Below, piece after piece: positions 1-9,441 of a stretch of 64,000 nucleotides of DNA. The translations under genes were made by a program, and so were the position numbers. A model generated the notes under the pieces. It saw nothing but the letters and a program-made list of their open reading frames with translations. It did not search any database and was not told where the DNA came from. How positions within the stretch are numbered: the stretch's first letter is position 1; each line of letters begins with the position of its first letter. Origin of the DNA: Providencia rettgeri (GTDB taxonomy: Bacteria; Pseudomonadota; Gammaproteobacteria; Enterobacterales; Enterobacteriaceae); contig NZ_CP096258.1 of the NCBI RefSeq assembly GCF_023205015.1, positions 3,348,001-3,412,000 of the forward strand, in the 5' to 3' direction.

Positions 1-589
1 GTACTTTTGCTAAGTGGTGGAAGATTTCAGAACCCATACGAACCGCTTCTTTCAGCGTTGGAGCGCCAACAGGCTGGATCATGAATTCTTGGATATCAAC
101 GTTGTTATCAGCGTGCTCACCACCGTTGATGATGTTCATCATTGGCAGAGGCATAGAGTATTGACCGTGAGTACCATTTAAATCAGAAATGTGCTCATAC
201 AGAGGCATACCTTTCGCCGCTGCTGCTGCTTTAGCATTTGCTAAAGATACAGCAAGGATTGCGTTTGCACCAAATTTAGATTTGTTCTCAGTGCCATCGA
301 GATCAATCATGATTTTATCGATGTTAGCTTGGTCTTTAGCATCTTTACCAATCAGCGCTTCTGCGATTGGACCATTAACAGCAGCAACTGCTTTCAGAAC
401 ACCTTTACCCAGAAAACGTGCTTTATCACCGTCACGCAGTTCCAGAGCTTCACGAGAACCAGTTGACGCACCTGATGGTGCTGCTGCTAAACCAACAAAG
501 CCACCTTCTAAATGAACTTCAGCTTCTACAGTTGGGTTACCACGAGAGTCAATGATTTCACGACCGATCACTTTAACAATTTTGGACAT
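1..589 (-). CDS. eno: Enolase, N-terminal part (runs off the window)
   Basis: Enolase converts 2-phosphoglycerate to phosphoenolpyruvate in glycolysis and is also a scaffold of the RNA degradosome. Only the first 196 residues are present; the gene continues beyond base 1. The start is the ATG at 589-587 (protein begins MSKIVKVIGREIIDSRGNP), preceded by an AGGAAAA ribosome-binding site. The mobile active-site loop SGASTGSREALELRDGD and the NIINGGEHADNN segment with the conserved histidine are both visible. It lies 65 bp downstream of pyrG on the same strand, the usual enterobacterial pyrG-eno order. The enzyme is highly conserved, so the identity is secure. Confidence 0.97.
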   Translation of the reverse strand, partial: MSKIVKVIGREIIDSRGNPTVEAEVHLEGGFVGLAAAPSGASTGSREALELRDGDKARFLGKGVLKAVAAVNGPIAEALIGKDAKDQANIDKIMIDLDGTENKSKFGANAILAVSLANAKAAAAAKGMPLYEHISDLNGTHGQYSMPLPMMNIINGGEHADNNVDIQEFMIQPVGAPTLKEAVRMGSEIFHHLAKV

Positions 590-654
590 TAGGTTTTCCT
601 CAGTACAAGTTAAATTTTGGGAAGTTGGTGCACCTGCGCCGACCTCCCCATATC

Positions 655-2292
655 TTATTTCAACTCACCTTTCTGGTACTTACCAGCGGCTTTAACAAAA
701 CCTGCAAACAACGGATGACCATCTCTTGGCGTAGAAGTGAATTCTGGGTGGAACTGACATGCCACAAACCATGGATGATTAGGGTTTTCAATGATTTCCA
801 CCAGCTTATTGTCCACTGAACGGCCTGCAATTTTTAGACCCGCATCTTCAATACGTTTCAGTAGTAAATTATTCACTTCATAACGGTGGCGGTGACGTTC
901 AATGATAGTTTCTGAACCATACATTTCACGTACAAGGCTACCATTCACTAAATGACATGGTTGACCGCCAACACGCATTGTTCCACCAAGATCGCTCTCT
1001 TCTGAACGTACTTCAAGGTTACCCTCTTCGTCACGCCATTCAGTAATCAGCGCAACAACCGGGAATTTACAATCCGCTTTAAATTCTGTTGAGTTTGCAT
1101 CTGCCATATTGGCAACATTACGTGCAAATTCAATCAATGCAACTTGCATGCCCAAACAAATTCCTAAGTAAGGGATTTTGTTTTCACGTGCATATTGTGC
1201 GGTCAGAATTTTCCCTTCAACACCACGCTCGCCAAAGCCGCCTGGTACTAAAATAGCATCTAAACCTTTTAATAACTCAACACCACGTGTTTCGATATCT
1301 TGTGAATCAATTAATTTGATGTTCACAGTTAAACGGTTTTTCAAACCGCCGTGTTTTAATGCTTCAATTACAGATTTATACGCATCGGGTAACTCGATAT
1401 ATTTACCCACCATTCCAATAGTGACTTCACCCGCTGGATTGGCTTCCTCGTATATAACTTGTTCCCACTCAGCTAAATTAGCTTCTGGTGCATCAATACG
1501 AAAACGGTTACAGATGTATTCATCCAAACCTTGTGATTTCAATAAGGCTGGGATTTTATAAATTGAATCAACATCTTTGAGAGAAATAACGGCTTTCTCT
1601 GGTACATTACAGAACAGCGCAATTTTCGCACGCTCATTCGCTGGGATCACTCTGTCTGAACGACAAATTAACACATCTGGTTGAATACCAATTGACAGTA
1701 ATTCTTTCACAGAATGTTGAGTTGGCTTAGTTTTCACTTCACCAGCGGCTGCAAGATATGGCACTAAGGTTAAGTGTAAATATAATGTGCGCTCACGGCC
1801 GACTTCTGCTGCCATTTGACGAATTGCTTCAAGGAATGGCAGAGATTCGATATCACCTACTGTGCCGCCAACTTCAACCAAAACAACGTCATGGCCTTCG
1901 CCACCACGGATGATGCGGTCTTTAATTTCATTAGTGATATGTGGGATAACTTGAATTGTCGCGCCTAAATAGTCGCCACGGCGCTCTTTGCGCAGAACTT
2001 CAGAGTAAACACGGCCGGTCGTAAAGTTATTACGACGAGTCATTTTAGTACGAATGAAGCGCTCATAGTGACCCAAATCTAAGTCAGTTTCAGCGCCGTC
2101 TTCTGTAACGAAAACTTCCCCGTGTTGGGTTGGGCTCATTGTGCCTGGGTCTACGTTAATGTAGGGATCCAGTTTCATAATAGTCACATTGAGTCCACGG
2201 GCTTCGAGTATAGCCGCCAAAGAGGCTGCGGCAATGCCTTTACCCAGAGAGGATACGACCCCGCCGGTCACAAAAATATAATTAGTTTTCAT
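655..2292 (-). CDS. pyrG: CTP synthase
   Basis: Makes CTP from UTP, ATP and glutamine, the last step of de novo pyrimidine nucleotide synthesis. The 545 residues equal the E. coli length. The N-terminal synthetase domain (about 1-265) opens with the P-loop-like GGVVSSLGKGIAAASLAAIL. The C-terminal class I glutamine amidotransferase domain shows the nucleophile Cys in GICLGMQ and the His/Glu pair in FHPEFTS. A weak AGG ribosome-binding site precedes the ATG at 2292. It probably shares transcripts with eno downstream; mazG lies upstream across a 409-bp gap containing an ERIC repeat. Nothing looks altered. Confidence 0.98.
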   Translation of the reverse strand: MKTNYIFVTGGVVSSLGKGIAAASLAAILEARGLNVTIMKLDPYINVDPGTMSPTQHGEVFVTEDGAETDLDLGHYERFIRTKMTRRNNFTTGRVYSEVLRKERRGDYLGATIQVIPHITNEIKDRIIRGGEGHDVVLVEVGGTVGDIESLPFLEAIRQMAAEVGRERTLYLHLTLVPYLAAAGEVKTKPTQHSVKELLSIGIQPDVLICRSDRVIPANERAKIALFCNVPEKAVISLKDVDSIYKIPALLKSQGLDEYICNRFRIDAPEANLAEWEQVIYEEANPAGEVTIGMVGKYIELPDAYKSVIEALKHGGLKNRLTVNIKLIDSQDIETRGVELLKGLDAILVPGGFGERGVEGKILTAQYARENKIPYLGICLGMQVALIEFARNVANMADANSTEFKADCKFPVVALITEWRDEEGNLEVRSEESDLGGTMRVGGQPCHLVNGSLVREMYGSETIIERHRHRYEVNNLLLKRIEDAGLKIAGRSVDNKLVEIIENPNHPWFVACQFHPEFTSTPRDGHPLFAGFVKAAGKYQKGELK

Positions 2293-2589
2293 GCTGAACC
2301 TGAAAGTTTAGGTTTAAAAGATGATGGATATAACAGGACGGGAAAACAGTATACCCGAACCTTAATTTCGCTACAAATGTTCTAAGCATAATAAGGCTAA
2401 ATTTCATCAATACTCTAATATTATCAGCAAGTTAAAAGCGAAAGTTTTTTTATCGCTTCAAAATTAGTCATCTTTATCTATTTTTATAGATTAACACAGT
2501 TCAAACATAAAAGCTAAATCCTTTCAGCTCATTATAAGGTATAAAAAATGCGATTTTGCACTAACTTTGATTTTGAATAACTATTTACT
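2293..2589. other. AT-rich spacer between mazG and pyrG
   Basis: This spacer lies upstream of pyrG and is strongly AT-rich. No gene or convincing hairpin was seen. The pyrG promoter presumably lies here, but no clear -35/-10 pair could be assigned by eye. Confidence 0.4.
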
Positions 2590-2699
2590 CTAACTCTCCA
2601 TCGCAACAAGAGAGGATATCTCGGGGAGCATACACTAAGTATGTGACCCGTGTAGCTGAACGCAGCCAACAACGCTGTAGTGCGAAATATGACGAGCCA
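2590..2699 (+). repeat. ERIC (IRU) element, left end degraded
   Basis: Contains the ERIC core GGGGAGCATACACTAAGTAT followed by GTGACCCG and GCAGCCAACAACGCTG, then the right terminus AAATATGACGAG. The left inverted half is poorly preserved compared with the 3781-3903 copy. The right end stops two bases before the mazG stop codon. ERIC elements are non-coding, MITE-like palindromic repeats of enterobacteria. Transcribed from mazG, this copy would form a long stem just after the reading frame. Confidence 0.85.
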
Positions 2700-2701
2700 T
2701 T

Positions 2702-3496
2702 TTATTCTTGGCTCTTAACCTGCTTCCAAAGTGCCTCCATCTCATCAAGTGTAGCACTTTCTGTCGTTTTGCCACTTTCCGCGAGGCTTTTTTCGATTTG
2801 GCGAAAACGACCTTCGAATTTCTTACAAGCTTTTTGCAGCGCTATTTCAGGCTTATGTCCTAAATGACGGGATAAATTCACTGTTGCAAACAGTAAATCA
2901 CCGATTTCTTCTTCTAAGCGAGCTTGGTCAACGACAACTTGAGTGGCTTCTTCCATGACTTCTTCAAGCTCTTCATGGACCTTTCCAAGCACTGGACCTA
3001 AGGTATCCCAATCAAACCCTACAGAAGCGCAACGTTTTTGAATTTTATAGGCTTTCATTAGTGCTGGGAGCGAATTCGGGATATCATCCAGCACAGAAAA
3101 CTGCGATTTTTCAGCTCGCTCTTTTGCTTTTCGTTTTTCCCACCCCTCAATCACTTCCGAGCTGCTCAATGTGTTATTTGTATCAAAAATATGTGGGTGA
3201 CGATGTTCAAGCTTATCGCTCACTGCTTGGCAAATATCATTAAAATCAAACAATGATTTTTCATTCGCCATTTGCGCATAGAAAACCACTTGGAACAATA
3301 AGTCGCCCAGCTCACCTTTTAAGTCGTTAAAATCTTCACGTTCTATCGCATCAAGCACTTCATAGGTTTCCTCAAGTGTATAAGGTGCAATAGTTTTAAA
3401 TGTCTGTACTTTATCCCATGGGCAACCTGTTTGTGGGTCACGCAGCTGTGCCATAATGGATAATAAGCGTTCGATTTCGGGTTTTTCCTGACTCAT
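2702..3496 (-). CDS. mazG: Nucleoside triphosphate pyrophosphohydrolase MazG
   Basis: Hydrolyses NTPs and dNTPs to the monophosphate and pyrophosphate; in E. coli it is linked to lowering (p)ppGpp during starvation. The protein has 264 residues (E. coli 263) and two MazG domains. The first carries CPWDKVQTFKTIAPYTLEE with the metal-binding glutamates and the GELGDLLFQVVFYAQ helix; the second carries HEELEEVMEE and EEIGDLLFATVNLSRHLG. The frame stays open 13 codons further upstream, but the ATG at 3496 matches the family start (MSQEKPEIERLLSIM) and has an AAAGG ribosome-binding site at good spacing. Its neighbour relA makes ppGpp, so the pairing is functionally coherent. Confidence 0.96.
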   Translation of the reverse strand: MSQEKPEIERLLSIMAQLRDPQTGCPWDKVQTFKTIAPYTLEETYEVLDAIEREDFNDLKGELGDLLFQVVFYAQMANEKSLFDFNDICQAVSDKLEHRHPHIFDTNNTLSSSEVIEGWEKRKAKERAEKSQFSVLDDIPNSLPALMKAYKIQKRCASVGFDWDTLGPVLGKVHEELEEVMEEATQVVVDQARLEEEIGDLLFATVNLSRHLGHKPEIALQKACKKFEGRFRQIEKSLAESGKTTESATLDEMEALWKQVKSQE

Positions 3497-3633
3497 TGTA
3501 TTAACCTTTGATTTTCTTTTGTTTCTAATTGTCATCTTTATCTCAAACTTACCAGATATAAAGGCAAATCAACAAATTTTTCCCAACAAAAGAAAAAACA
3601 AAGAAAAGATTATTGAACATTTGCAAAAAATTA

Positions 3634-3757
3634 TTTTCAAAATAGTTTGAATTGCAGCTAGGCGGCAAGTAAACGAGCCCCTAGGAGCATACATCGGTAT
3701 GTGACTAAGATGAGAGCGCGCAGCCAACAACGCTGCGGTTCAAAATATGAAGAAAAC
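3634..3757 (+). repeat. ERIC (IRU) element
   Basis: A full-length copy of about 124 bp. It has the left arm AATAGTTTGAATTGCAGC and AGGCGGCAAG, the core CCTAGGAGCATACATCGGTA, then GCAGCCAACAACGCTG and the right arm TTCAAAATATGAAGAAAA. It is in the same orientation as the next copy, 23 bp away, forming a direct ERIC pair between mazG and relA. Confidence 0.92.
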
Positions 3758-3780
3758 CACTGACAATATAACAGTACTGA

Positions 3781-3903
3781 TTTTCAAAATAGTTTGAGAT
3801 GTAGGTAGGCGGCAAGCGAAGATATCTCGGGGAGCATACATAAGTATGTGACCCGAGTAGCTAAGTGTAGCCAACACCCCTACAACTCAAAATATGAAGA
3901 AAA
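3781..3903 (+). repeat. ERIC (IRU) element abutting the relA stop
   Basis: A full-length copy with AATAGTTTGAGATGTAGG, AGGCGGCAAG, CTCGGGGAGCATACATAAGT, GTGACCCGAG and the terminus AAATATGAAGAAAA. The right end touches the relA stop codon (3904-3906). Its core is of the same CTCGGGGAGCATAC sub-type as the 2590 and 11056 copies, unlike the CCTAGGAGCATAC sub-type at 3634. Confidence 0.92.
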
Positions 3904-6135
3904 TCACTGGGAATGGCGTTTTGCCTCAATAACATCCGGCAACTGATTTAATTTTGCTAACACCCGACTCAGCACCTCAATATTATACAGCTCAATTGTC
4001 ATATCTATCGTCGCCAATTGCTGCTTCACATCACTGCGGCTACTGACGCCAAGTACATTCACTTTTTCATTCGCTAATATTGTCGTGATATCACGTAATA
4101 ACCCGCTACGATCATTAGCTACGACTCTAACCACTAGAGAATAACCGCTGGAATAGTTTTCGCCCCACACCGCATCGATGACGCGTTCTGGCGCATGACT
4201 TTGTAATTCGGCTAACTGCTCACAATCTGAACTATGAATGGAAATACCTCGCCCTTTGGTGATAAAACCAACTATATCATCCCCTGGAATTGGCTGGCAG
4301 CAACGTGCAATATGGTGCATTAAGTTACCAACCCCTTCAACGACCACTCGACCGCTACCATGAGATGGCGCTCTTGGTAGTGAAGACTTGCTTTCCAACG
4401 TCTTCATTGCCGCGCGGTCTTCTTCTTCCGCTGTGGCTTTATTAAATTTACTTTGCAGGAAATTCACTAATTGGTTAATACGAATATCACCTCCCCCTAT
4501 TCCTGCTAACACTTCATCCAATGAATGAACATTATAGCGAGCTATCAACAGTTTCTCTGCTTCGCGGAGACTGATATCAAGCTGTGATAGTTCACTATCT
4601 AGAATTTGACGCCCTGCAAGGATATTTTTGTCTTTATCTTGCTTACGGAACCAATTTTGGATTTTCGCACGCCCACGGCTGGTTGTGACATACCCTAAGT
4701 TAGGATTTAACCAGTCACGGCTTGGGTTTGGGTGTTTTTGAGTGATAATTTCAATTTGATCACCCATTTGTAATTGATAGCTAAATGGGACAATACGCCC
4801 ACCTATTTTTGCACCAATACAACGGTGGCCGACATCACTGTGAATATGGTAGGCAAAATCAAGTGGTGTAGAGCCTGCGGGTAAATCCACCACATCCCCT
4901 TTTGGGGTAAAGACATACACGCGGTCATCAAATACTTGGCTACGAACTTCATCCAACATTTCGCCAGAATCTGCCATTTCTTCTTGCCATGCAATCAACT
5001 TACGTAACCACGCAATACGATTTTCGTAACTACTGCCTTTGCCAATGCCAGTCGCGCCTTCTTTGTATTTCCAGTGCGCCGCAACCCCCAGTTCTGCATC
5101 TTCATGCATTTGGCGGGTACGAATTTGAATTTCAAGCGTTTTGCCGTTAGGGCCTAACACCACAGTATGGATCGATTGATAGCCATTAGGTTTCGGGTTC
5201 GCCACATAGTCGTCGAACTCATCAGGAAGGTGGCGAAAATGGGTATGAACAATCCCTAAGGCTGCATAACAATCTTGCAAGCGTTCAACGACAATACGCA
5301 CTGCTCGCACATCAAACAGCTCATCAAATGCCAATGATTTTTTCTGCATTTTGCGCCAAATGCTATAAATATGCTTAGGTCGGCCGTAGATATCTGCTTG
5401 AATACTCTCTTTTAACATGTACTTGCGTAAAGTTGTAACGAAAGTATCTATATACTCTTCACGGTCAATACGTCGTTCATGGAGGAGTTTTGCTATTTTC
5501 TTATATTCATCTGGGTGCAAATAACGAAAACAGAAGTCTTCTAACTCCCATTTCAATTGACCAATTCCTAAGCGGTTTGCTAAGGGTGCATAAATATTTG
5601 AACACTCTTTTGCGGCTAAAACGCGTTCATCTTCCGTTGCATCTTTGACTTCACGTAAATGGGCAATTCGTTCCGCTAACTTAATGACAACACAGCGGAA
5701 ATCTTCCACCATCGACAATAGCATACGACGAATATTATCGACTTGTGTGGAGCTTGTTTCGCTCGATTGTGTGGCTTTGAGTTGACGAATGGCATCCATT
5801 TCCAGCACGCCTTTAACAAGTTCGTGAATGGATTTGCCAAATTCATCAATAACTTCTTGTTCTTCTAACTTTCCCTCCTCCACCAAGGGGAAAAGTAAAG
5901 CCGCTTGTAAGCTGCCGATATCCATACTTAGTGTCGATAGGATTTCGGTCATTTCAATACCACGCCACAGTAATAGAGGGGCGATTTCTTGTCCGGCTAA
6001 TTTATCGTGACAATATTGCCAGGTATGGATGAGCTTTTCTTCTGATTGTTTATTGCTCAACCCTAGGCCGTTAACCCACTTTTCTGGGGCAAACTCACCT
6101 GCTGGGGTAAGATGTGCACTTCTTACTGCAACCAT
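3904..6135 (-). CDS. relA: GTP pyrophosphokinase (ppGpp synthetase I)
   Basis: Ribosome-associated synthetase that makes (p)ppGpp when uncharged tRNA enters the A site. The 743 residues compare with 744 in E. coli. Order of domains: an N-terminal pseudo-hydrolase region lacking the catalytic HD pair (AALLFPLVEEG in its place, as expected for RelA rather than SpoT); the synthetase domain (about 230-350, with GRPKHIYSIWRKM and KPNGYQSIHT); TGS (about 400-465, DRVYVFTPKGDVVDLP); a Cys-rich zinc-finger-like domain (about 590-650, ARCCQPIPGD); and a C-terminal ACT/RRM domain. The ATG at 6135 lies 16 bp downstream of the rlmD stop, so the two are probably co-transcribed. Confidence 0.98.
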   Translation of the reverse strand: MVAVRSAHLTPAGEFAPEKWVNGLGLSNKQSEEKLIHTWQYCHDKLAGQEIAPLLLWRGIEMTEILSTLSMDIGSLQAALLFPLVEEGKLEEQEVIDEFGKSIHELVKGVLEMDAIRQLKATQSSETSSTQVDNIRRMLLSMVEDFRCVVIKLAERIAHLREVKDATEDERVLAAKECSNIYAPLANRLGIGQLKWELEDFCFRYLHPDEYKKIAKLLHERRIDREEYIDTFVTTLRKYMLKESIQADIYGRPKHIYSIWRKMQKKSLAFDELFDVRAVRIVVERLQDCYAALGIVHTHFRHLPDEFDDYVANPKPNGYQSIHTVVLGPNGKTLEIQIRTRQMHEDAELGVAAHWKYKEGATGIGKGSSYENRIAWLRKLIAWQEEMADSGEMLDEVRSQVFDDRVYVFTPKGDVVDLPAGSTPLDFAYHIHSDVGHRCIGAKIGGRIVPFSYQLQMGDQIEIITQKHPNPSRDWLNPNLGYVTTSRGRAKIQNWFRKQDKDKNILAGRQILDSELSQLDISLREAEKLLIARYNVHSLDEVLAGIGGGDIRINQLVNFLQSKFNKATAEEEDRAAMKTLESKSSLPRAPSHGSGRVVVEGVGNLMHHIARCCQPIPGDDIVGFITKGRGISIHSSDCEQLAELQSHAPERVIDAVWGENYSSGYSLVVRVVANDRSGLLRDITTILANEKVNVLGVSSRSDVKQQLATIDMTIELYNIEVLSRVLAKLNQLPDVIEAKRHSQ

Positions 6136-6151
6136 ATATTCTCCCTACCTG

Positions 6152-7483
6152 TTAAACCTCTGGGCGACGGATAAATAGCGCCATTGACTCTAAATGGCTA
6201 GTTTGCGGAAACATATCTAGCATCCGCAACTGTAATAATTGATAGCCCCCATCCAGTAAAACTTTGCTATCTCTCGCCAATGTTGTGGGGTTACATGAAA
6301 CATAGACAATTTTTTCTGGCATCAGTTTAATTAAATGTTCCATAACACCAGCAGCTCCAGCTCTAGCTGGGTCTAATAATACTTTGTTAAAACCATGAGC
6401 CGCCCAAGGTTGTGTGTGTATCTGGGCTTCTAAGTTTTCATTATAGAATGTGGCATTACAAATAGTATTGAGCTGGGCATTATTTCGAGCTTGTTCGACT
6501 AAATTTTCAACACCTTCAACACCCACAACGGATTTCGCTAGCCGTGCGATCGGTAAAGTAAAATTACCCATTCCACAAAAAAGGTCTAATACCCTATCTT
6601 CACTGTTTAGATCTAACCATACTAATGCTTGTTCTACCATCAACTGGTTAACTTGCCCGTTCACTTGAATAAAATTTAATGGGTTAAATTTTAATATCTC
6701 CCCTGCAACTTGATATTCTGGTTGTGGCGAATTTGGTGATAGAGCTTGTAAGCTTTCATCATTCCCCGCTAACCAGATAGACACTCCGTGCTGATTCTCA
6801 AAATCACTCAACTTTTGAGTATCTGATAACGAAAAAGGCGTTAAGTAACGAATCAATATAATTTTGCAATTGTCTGCACGGATCAGTTCTACATGACCCA
6901 GTTTCGCTTTATTACTGAGCTCGTTAATGCATTCAGAAAGCGGCTTTAGTAAGATATCCAATTCAGGGGAAAGTACCGGACAATTTTTTATATCAACCAA
7001 TGTGTTAGATTGAGGTTGACGGAACCCCATAATGACATTTTTACTTTTAGACTGATATTGTAGCCCTAATCGAGCTCGACGGCGGTAACCATATGGCTCA
7101 CCACTCATCACCGTAGGAATGGATATATCTAGCGATGTTTCGCGCTGCATCAGGTAAGCTAAAGCATGAGCTTTACTTTCTCTTTGCAGAGCAATGTCAA
7201 CATGCTGTTGTTGGCATCCTCCACATTGATTAAAATTACGGCAATGAGGCTTTACTCTCTGGGGGCTAGTGCTCAAACGCTTAACCACCTTTCCTTTAGC
7301 AAAATGTCGTTTCTCTTCCGTCAATTCAATTTGAGCTTCTTCTCCAGGCAATAAACCTGTTACAAAAATGGTTTTCCCTTCGATACGGGCAACACCTTGC
7401 CCTGCGGCATCAAGGCTATCAGCAATAACCGTGATTTGGCGACGTGAAGTGGTGCGACGATTAGGGGAGTAAAATTGAGCCAT
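6152..7483 (-). CDS. rlmD: 23S rRNA (uracil-1939-C5)-methyltransferase
   Basis: Methylates U1939 of 23S rRNA using S-adenosylmethionine. The 443 residues compare with 433 in E. coli. An N-terminal TRAM domain (about 10-75) is followed by the Fe-S cluster cysteines in HCRNFNQCGGCQQQH. The SAM-binding motif is VLDLFCGMGNFTLPIA and the catalytic cysteine sits in YVSCNPTTLARD, after DPARAGAAG. It lies directly upstream of relA as in E. coli, but the next gene upstream is dgt rather than the divergent barA. The older name is rumA. Confidence 0.96.
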   Translation of the reverse strand: MAQFYSPNRRTTSRRQITVIADSLDAAGQGVARIEGKTIFVTGLLPGEEAQIELTEEKRHFAKGKVVKRLSTSPQRVKPHCRNFNQCGGCQQQHVDIALQRESKAHALAYLMQRETSLDISIPTVMSGEPYGYRRRARLGLQYQSKSKNVIMGFRQPQSNTLVDIKNCPVLSPELDILLKPLSECINELSNKAKLGHVELIRADNCKIILIRYLTPFSLSDTQKLSDFENQHGVSIWLAGNDESLQALSPNSPQPEYQVAGEILKFNPLNFIQVNGQVNQLMVEQALVWLDLNSEDRVLDLFCGMGNFTLPIARLAKSVVGVEGVENLVEQARNNAQLNTICNATFYNENLEAQIHTQPWAAHGFNKVLLDPARAGAAGVMEHLIKLMPEKIVYVSCNPTTLARDSKVLLDGGYQLLQLRMLDMFPQTSHLESMALFIRRPEV

Positions 7484-7657
7484 AAAGTAGTCACTACAGA
7501 GTATTAAGTTATAAAAATCATGATTGTCGTGTTTCCAATTTTAGTACGATATTTTTTCCGCTAATTAATTAAGAAAAACGAACAGGCCCATTATACCTAT
7601 TTTCCTATCATTTGATTGACTACTTTTATAGTTTTATCATTCCATTCAATTATTATA

Positions 7658-9184
7658 TTAGTTACTAACCATAAATTTACGATATTCTTCATAAGCATAG
7701 TGGTCGGTCATACCACTAATATAGTCTTGAATCAAACGAGCTCGATAATAAAACTCTAGAATAGATTTATCTGATTCATTCGTTGCAGAGATTTTCTCAA
7801 GTGCTTCTGTGTAGGATAAGCGGTGCTTATTAGATAATTTATGAAACAACCTCGTTTCTATGAAAAAGTGCTTGTGATAATTTTTTTCGACAAGATCAGC
7901 AAAATCGCGTCTATCCATCATCAGTAATGGACTATAAAAATCTAATAACCCACTGATAATTCGGTAACCTTGCAACTCTAACTCTTCAACTTCATGATGG
8001 TTAAATACATGTTTAAAGGCCACTGTTTTTAGTACTTTCAGTAATCTATGTTCTGGACTTTTATCTTCTAGTAACGCACTGTTAAAAGTGCCATTATAAA
8101 TTTCAGGCAAATTTTTAATAAATTGTTGTGCGCTGTAATGTGACAATTTCCCCGTGATATTCACGCGCAAATACATAAAGAATTGATCTTGCTGAATACG
8201 CCTTGTGTGGTTGTCACTGATATTATTGAAAGCTCGCATGACAGTTTGATCGAACAAATCATTTTGTTGAATATCTCCCCACTCGGCTTTTAAAAATTCA
8301 ATCAACTGTTCAACAGTAAAAATGCCTTTTTCCGCGGCATCATCCAAGTCAGCAATACAATATGAAATATCATCAGCCGCTTCCATAATATAGGACAGCG
8401 GAAAACGACAATATTTCTCCATATCGAGCTTTTTAGTTAACTCACTAACAAAGTCCACCTCAGACCAATAATAGCCTGGCTTTTTCATCAAATAATCAAA
8501 CTCAGGTGGAATTGGCTCCAAATCATAAGCCCCACGCGTATATTTTAAGATAGAACCAACTTGCGCATAGGTTAAGTTTAATTTGAGTAAGCGATGCGCC
8601 ATACGCAGCCCTTGCGCATTACCTTCAAATGAGCATAAATCCTGCTTTAATTGGCGGCGGAATAAATCTTGTTTTTCATTTCCAGTTAACTGTAATGCAG
8701 GTATTTTGCATGGATCAGGAGTATTCGGTGTAAACAGGTAACTTGGAGACAATAATTTGGTGAACCAACGTTGAATTGCGGCCTCACCAAAGTGCCCAAA
8801 TGGTGGATTACCGATATCATGCATTAAACAAGCCATTTCGACTAAGCTTTCAAACGCATCACAACGTTCATCTAGCCCATAGGGTTCCAGTAATTTTTTC
8901 TTTTTTAATTCACCTAAAACCGTTTTACTGATGTAACGGCCAACCTGCTGAACCTCTAGTGAGTGAGTTAATCGGCTACGCACTGCTGCGTTTTGCTCTA
9001 AGGGGAAAACTTGTGTTTTTTGTTGTAAGCGGCGAATGGCTGCTGAATTGATAATCCGCCCACGATCACTTTCAAATAAGCGATTAACCGCATCTTCATC
9101 TTTAGGTGAAATTTTTTGGTTTTTCGCACTGCTCATGTAGTTACGCTGAAAGTTTAGCTTCTTAACAAAATTAATCTCACCCAC
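7658..9184 (-). CDS. dgt: Deoxyguanosinetriphosphate triphosphohydrolase
   Basis: Cleaves dGTP to deoxyguanosine and tripolyphosphate, limiting the dGTP pool. The 508 residues are close to the E. coli length. The HD metal site is seen as the His in SRLTHSLEVQQVGR, the HD pair in CLMHDIGNPPFGHFGE and the downstream Asp in MEAADDISYC. The start is a GTG at 9184 with an AAGG ribosome-binding site; the N-terminus GEINFVKKLNFQRNY aligns with E. coli Dgt, which supports this start over the later ATG at residue 17. It is divergent from mtnN as in E. coli; its downstream neighbour rlmD is not the E. coli one. Confidence 0.96.
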   Translation of the reverse strand: MGEINFVKKLNFQRNYMSSAKNQKISPKDEDAVNRLFESDRGRIINSAAIRRLQQKTQVFPLEQNAAVRSRLTHSLEVQQVGRYISKTVLGELKKKKLLEPYGLDERCDAFESLVEMACLMHDIGNPPFGHFGEAAIQRWFTKLLSPSYLFTPNTPDPCKIPALQLTGNEKQDLFRRQLKQDLCSFEGNAQGLRMAHRLLKLNLTYAQVGSILKYTRGAYDLEPIPPEFDYLMKKPGYYWSEVDFVSELTKKLDMEKYCRFPLSYIMEAADDISYCIADLDDAAEKGIFTVEQLIEFLKAEWGDIQQNDLFDQTVMRAFNNISDNHTRRIQQDQFFMYLRVNITGKLSHYSAQQFIKNLPEIYNGTFNSALLEDKSPEHRLLKVLKTVAFKHVFNHHEVEELELQGYRIISGLLDFYSPLLMMDRRDFADLVEKNYHKHFFIETRLFHKLSNKHRLSYTEALEKISATNESDKSILEFYYRARLIQDYISGMTDHYAYEEYRKFMVSN

Positions 9185-9441
9185 TCTGCCACCTTCCCTA
9201 TTTCGATTGATGTTTCATTATATAGCCTAAATATAGGAAAAAACCTTCACGACTCACCTTTCAATGTTACACTTCGTGCATCTTTGTAATTTCGTTGTCT
9301 AAATCCGAGTTGTTGCAATTAAAATTGCGAACCCACTCGAAGAATACAGCAATAACACAATAAAACATTATCGTCCCTAGTCAAAATTTTGACACTATAT
9401 TGACATTAATAGTGCAAATTGTGCAGGGAAAAGGAGACAAA

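Noticed and set aside
1178..1561. Antisense reading frames over pyrG, mrcB, hrpB, btsT and others
   Set aside because: They lie opposite well-supported conserved genes, have no ribosome-binding sites or recognisable domains, and their composition follows from the sense codons.
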